Source: Paenibacillus sanguinis 2301083 = DSM 16941 (GTDB lineage: Bacteria; Bacillota; Bacilli; Paenibacillales; Paenibacillaceae). Taken from it: a stretch of 64,000 nucleotides of DNA. The stretch spans positions 62,001-126,000 of the forward strand of contig NZ_KB895382.1 in NCBI RefSeq assembly GCF_000374825.1, in the 5' to 3' direction. The notes below the pieces were generated by a model. That model made no database searches, had not been told where the DNA came from, and saw nothing but the letters and a program-made list of their open reading frames with translations. Every line of letters begins with the position of its first letter. The first letter of the stretch is position 1. The position numbers and the translations under genes were made by a program. Of the stretch, positions 60,943 to 64,000 are shown one piece after another.

Positions 60943-62025
60943 ATGAAGGATGAGGAAAATCACACCGGTGATGCTTATTCTGCCGGGTACGGCGAGGGGT
61001 ATCGTTATGGTGGCTGTCAGGCCGTGCTGCAGCGGGTCTCTCCTGCTGTTCGGCCCAGGATGAACTTGCGGGTGCTGTACGTTCCGCAAGGATTTGAAGC
61101 TATTGACGAAGGAGTTAAGGAAGCATTAACAGAGTTGACGGAGCAGTGCATTGTAGCTTCTCCGGAAATGATGGTGCAGGAAGCAGAGCGCTATCGCCCT
61201 GATCTGGTGCTGGTCATGAATTCGCTGCATGTCTTCCCAGCGGATCATCCCCAGCAGATGGAACGAATACGCAGCATGGGTATTCGCACGGCCGTCTGGT
61301 TCGTGGACGATCCCTATTTTACCGACGACACGGTGGCTTTGGCTCTTTGCTACGATGTCATCTTCACCCATGAGATCGAATGCGTGTCCTTGTATCGTTC
61401 CATCGGATGTGCCGAGGTGCATCATCTTCCGCTGGCTGTAAGCCCGAGGTTATTTCGTCCTGTGCCGGCGAAGCCAGAGCACCGTTATGATGTCTGCTTT
61501 GTCGGAAATGCATTCTGGAACCGCGTCGAGCTGTTTGAACGCTTGAGCTCATTTCTCCAGAATCGTCGTGTCCTGATTGCGGGCTGGCATTGGGAACGCA
61601 TGCCCCATTTCCAGGAACTATCGCATTGGATACGGCAGGGGTGGCTTCCAGCAGAGGAAACAGTCAGTTATTACAACGCAGCCAAAATTGTATTGAACAT
61701 CCACCGTCCGACAGAGGCGGGGCAGGACAATCGGAACGGACTGAATTTACCCGGAGGGTCCATCAACCCTCGAACCTATGAAATTGCCGGTTGCGGCGCA
61801 TTCCAGATTACTGATGCTCGCGATGAACTCTCTTCCCACTATCGTCCCGGATATGATATTGAGACATTCCAGAACGCGGAAGAACTGGAATCGAAAATCA
61901 GCTACTATCTGGAGCATGAAGACGAACGGCGAATTATTGCTTGGCGATCTCTCTGGACGACGAGAAGCGCGCACACGTATACCGATCGGATCAGCCGGCT
62001 CCTGGAGACGGCGATGAGAAATTAG
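60943..62025 (+). CDS. CgeB-like glycosyltransferase with N-terminal tag (copy 1)
   Basis: 360 residues from ATG at 60943. Residues 11-26 read AYSAGYGEGYRYGGCQ, the locus tag. The body is a CgeB/DUF3880-type GT-B protein: VLYVPQGFEAIDEGVKEAL, AVWFVDDPYFTDD, DVCFVGNAFWNRVELF and the nucleotide-sugar motif INPRTYEIAGCGAFQITDAR. CgeB acts in the mother cell on the outermost spore layer (crust) sugars. The upstream 300 bp are repeat-rich and non-coding. Confidence 0.88.
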   Translation: MKDEENHTGDAYSAGYGEGYRYGGCQAVLQRVSPAVRPRMNLRVLYVPQGFEAIDEGVKEALTELTEQCIVASPEMMVQEAERYRPDLVLVMNSLHVFPADHPQQMERIRSMGIRTAVWFVDDPYFTDDTVALALCYDVIFTHEIECVSLYRSIGCAEVHHLPLAVSPRLFRPVPAKPEHRYDVCFVGNAFWNRVELFERLSSFLQNRRVLIAGWHWERMPHFQELSHWIRQGWLPAEETVSYYNAAKIVLNIHRPTEAGQDNRNGLNLPGGSINPRTYEIAGCGAFQITDARDELSSHYRPGYDIETFQNAEELESKISYYLEHEDERRIIAWRSLWTTRSAHTYTDRISRLLETAMRN

Positions 62026-62054
62026 CTTGGAACTTATAAAAAAGGAGTGACATT

Positions 62055-63176
62055 ATGCTCACAGGGCAAGCGACAGTACATGTCAATCAGGTGTTAACTT
62101 CGGCGGAAAGAGGGAGAGCAGATGGACTCGTCGCCGGATTTGATGAGGGATATCTTAGAGGCAGGGCTAATGTTCTCGTGAATCGGGAGCGCCCCGCATT
62201 TGCGGTCAGGCAGAAGAAAGTACTGTACATCGGCTCTGGCAAGGGCTTCCCTTACTCTCCGATCGATGAGGCCATCATAACTACGCTACGAGGCTTAACA
62301 ACCGAACTGATCGTTGGCACCCCCAGCGATTCCATCCCGGAGCTGGCAGCATTGCATAAGCCGGACCTGCTGCTGGCCCTGGACGGTCTGGAATTGCCGA
62401 CCGACTACATCGATGCTGTACGGGCGATGGGAGTTCCTACAGCCATCTGGTTTACAGATGATCCCTACTATACAGATATGACGATTGCGATCAGCCCGCA
62501 CTATGATTACGTATTTACGCTGGAACGGAATTGCATCGAGCCTTACCGGGCGGCAGGTTCCCCCAATGTGCATTATTTGCCTTTTGCAGCCTATACAGAG
62601 CACTACCGTCCTACACTGATTCAGTCACCGATACGTCGCAATTTAGGGTTTATTGGCTCTGCGTATTGGAATAGAGTTCATTTTCTGCGTCCGGTCATGC
62701 CTGCACTGATCGAGCAAGGGCTGTTGATTAACGGAATCTGGTGGGATCGCCTGCCGGAGTTCTCGCAATATGCTGACCGGATTGAGCTTAACAAGTGGAT
62801 GGGGCCGGTAGAGACGGCGAAGGTCTATAGCGGAACCAAAATTGTACTCAACCTTCACCGTTCTCCTTTTGAGGAAGATGTTAACCACAACGGGGCGGGT
62901 ATTTTGGCCGCATCACCTAACCCGAGAACATTTGAAATTTCGGCATGTGCAACACTGCAACTGGTGGATGCACGGGATGATCTGGCTTCCTTCTATACTC
63001 CGGGTGTGGAGATTGAGACCTTCTCAACAGCAGATGAATTGGTGGATAAGGTGCGATTCTATCTGACCCATGAGAAAGAGAGAAGGGAAATTGCGCTGCG
63101 GGCACTTGATCGGACACTTCAGGATCATACCTATGCCAATCGGTTGAATCAAATGCTGACGGTGATTTTTGGATAA
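62055..63176 (+). CDS. CgeB-like glycosyltransferase with N-terminal tag (copy 2)
   Basis: 373 residues, AAAGGAGTGAC upstream. Tag at 20-39 (GRADGLVAGFDEGYLRGRAN), less aromatic but with the same four-residue step. Body homologous to copy 1: VLYIGSGKGFPYSPIDEAI, AIWFTDDPYYTDMTIAIS, LGFIGSAYWNRVHF and SPNRTFEI-type motif written here as NPRTFEISACATLQLVDARD. Paralogues 29 bp apart in one operon. Confidence 0.88.
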   Translation: MLTGQATVHVNQVLTSAERGRADGLVAGFDEGYLRGRANVLVNRERPAFAVRQKKVLYIGSGKGFPYSPIDEAIITTLRGLTTELIVGTPSDSIPELAALHKPDLLLALDGLELPTDYIDAVRAMGVPTAIWFTDDPYYTDMTIAISPHYDYVFTLERNCIEPYRAAGSPNVHYLPFAAYTEHYRPTLIQSPIRRNLGFIGSAYWNRVHFLRPVMPALIEQGLLINGIWWDRLPEFSQYADRIELNKWMGPVETAKVYSGTKIVLNLHRSPFEEDVNHNGAGILAASPNPRTFEISACATLQLVDARDDLASFYTPGVEIETFSTADELVDKVRFYLTHEKERREIALRALDRTLQDHTYANRLNQMLTVIFG

Positions 63177-63266
63177 CGGAATTCCCCCATCAACCCGCAC
63201 TTAAGGATGAGCGGATTTATGGGGGAGCCGTCTGCTCATATCAATCAAGCGAAGGAGAGGGCGAGG

Positions 63267-64000
63267 GTGCCGGGGAAGAGAAAACTGCTGTTGTTCTCGC
63301 ATGTTTGCAATATCAGGAATGTAACAGGGGCTGAGAAGCTGCTGCTCTTCTGCGCAAGGAAGCTGCAGGCCCATTACGATTGCACGATTGTGGTTCCCCG
63401 GCAGGGGAGCCTGACCGTACAGGCTAAGCGTTATGGCATACGGACGATCATTTGCGATAACGGGCTGCTCTATGGAATGTGCTCTCCGCATGCCGGATTG
63501 TCAGGTCTGGCCTCGGCCGTGGCCTGGAGCGAACCGGTTCGGCATACGGTTGACCTGCTCACCAGGGAATGCCCGGATCTGGTGCTGGTGAATACCAGTG
63601 TCAACGTTTCCCCGGCCATCGCTGCCAAGCAACTTGGTATTCCAGTGGCATGGCAGATTACCGAGGTCATTGCCCAGAACGAACATACGGCGGAGGCAGT
63701 AAGCATTATTGATCGGTACAGCGACCTGGTCATCGGGATTTCCAAAGCCGTACTGCATCCATTCCAGGGCAGCGCAGCGGAGGGCAAAACCTTGCTGCTG
63801 TATCCCTCCTGGAATCCCGAGGATATCCATCCGGAGGCGTGGTATTATCTGCGGCGGCATAAGCGTGGACTATGGAAGGTGAAGCCCGCGGAGCGGCTGG
63901 TTGGCTATATCTCCTCGTACCTAATTCCTGAGAAGGGAGCCGATCACTTTCTGCGAGCTGCCCTCCAACTGGCCGATTCATTCAGTGATGCGAAATTCAT
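63267..64000 (+). CDS. GT-B family glycosyltransferase, 3' end off the right edge
   Basis: At least 244 residues, open to the window end. GTG at 63267 has AAGGAG 9 nt upstream; ATG at 63207 in frame is an alternative but has a poor site. Body: KLLLFSHVCNIRNVTGAEKLL, PDLVLVNTSVNVSPAIAAKQ, GIPVAWQITEVIAQNEHTAE and LVGYISSYLIPEKGADHFLR. This is the N-terminal and early C-terminal part of a GT4-type enzyme. It continues the glycosylation locus. Confidence 0.82.
   Translation, partial: MPGKRKLLLFSHVCNIRNVTGAEKLLLFCARKLQAHYDCTIVVPRQGSLTVQAKRYGIRTIICDNGLLYGMCSPHAGLSGLASAVAWSEPVRHTVDLLTRECPDLVLVNTSVNVSPAIAAKQLGIPVAWQITEVIAQNEHTAEAVSIIDRYSDLVIGISKAVLHPFQGSAAEGKTLLLYPSWNPEDIHPEAWYYLRRHKRGLWKVKPAERLVGYISSYLIPEKGADHFLRAALQLADSFSDAKF

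Overview
The window looks like a chromosomal segment of a spore-forming Firmicute, most likely Paenibacillus or a close relative. This rests on gene content (YesM/YesN-type two-component pair beside LplB/YtcP-type sugar permeases, a YjcZ-type sporulation miniprotein, YheC/D spore-coat ATP-grasp protein, CgeB- and SpsI-like spore-surface sugar enzymes, bacillithiol-type YfiT protein, NrdR boxes) and on strong AAGGAGG-type ribosome binding sites with frequent GTG/TTG starts. No rRNA, tRNA or CRISPR array was recognised.

1-10.3 kb: the early end of a Mu-like transposable prophage, running off the left edge. A leftward gene chain encodes the DDE transposase (MuA type), the AAA+ target-capture ATPase (MuB type), many small tightly overlapping genes, an ASCH protein, a DnaC/IstB-like ATPase, an AbrB-like regulator with a zinc ribbon, a small ADP-ribosyltransferase-like protein and a GemA-type protein cut by the edge. 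A rightward XRE repressor at 9470-9874 faces the early operon across a compact switch in which a palindromic operator fills the spacer of a near-consensus leftward promoter. The phage end probably lies near 10.2-10.32 kb, directly in front of a TlpA-like thioredoxin gene.

10.3-23.3 kb: carbohydrate region. A response regulator/sensor kinase pair diverges from a rightward series: solute-binding lipoprotein, a LacI-type HTH remnant, a secreted two-CBM GH13 enzyme, two permeases, and a second near-duplicate solute-binding lipoprotein. No ATPase is encoded here, so import presumably uses a shared ATPase elsewhere.

23.3-51.2 kb: ordinary chromosomal genes: YfiT-like protein, CPBP protease, anaerobic ribonucleotide reductase nrdD-nrdG under a textbook pair of NrdR boxes, LOG-family hydrolase, GH3 lipoprotein, alkyltransferase-like protein, PHP phosphatase, LysR regulator, CheX-like protein, SDR, a TetR regulator with two old-yellow-enzyme/FAD/FeS reductases, DEAD-box helicase, EcsAB transporter, aminotransferase, AraC regulator, phosphatidylserine decarboxylase and YheC/D. 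Intergenic gaps carry several families of small non-coding mobile repeats, two with perfect terminal features and 8-bp target duplications.

51.2-64 kb: a spore-surface glycosylation locus. Four GT2 glycosyltransferases, a short nucleotidyltransferase, a GT-D enzyme, three small helical proteins, a very basic protein, two CgeB-like glycosyltransferases and a GT-B enzyme cut by the right edge. Five of these otherwise unrelated proteins (and weakly a sixth) carry the same short tetrad-periodic Gly/aromatic segment, which I read as a candidate common docking tag. An AT-rich, repeat-laden insert (59.0-60.9 kb) splits the locus.
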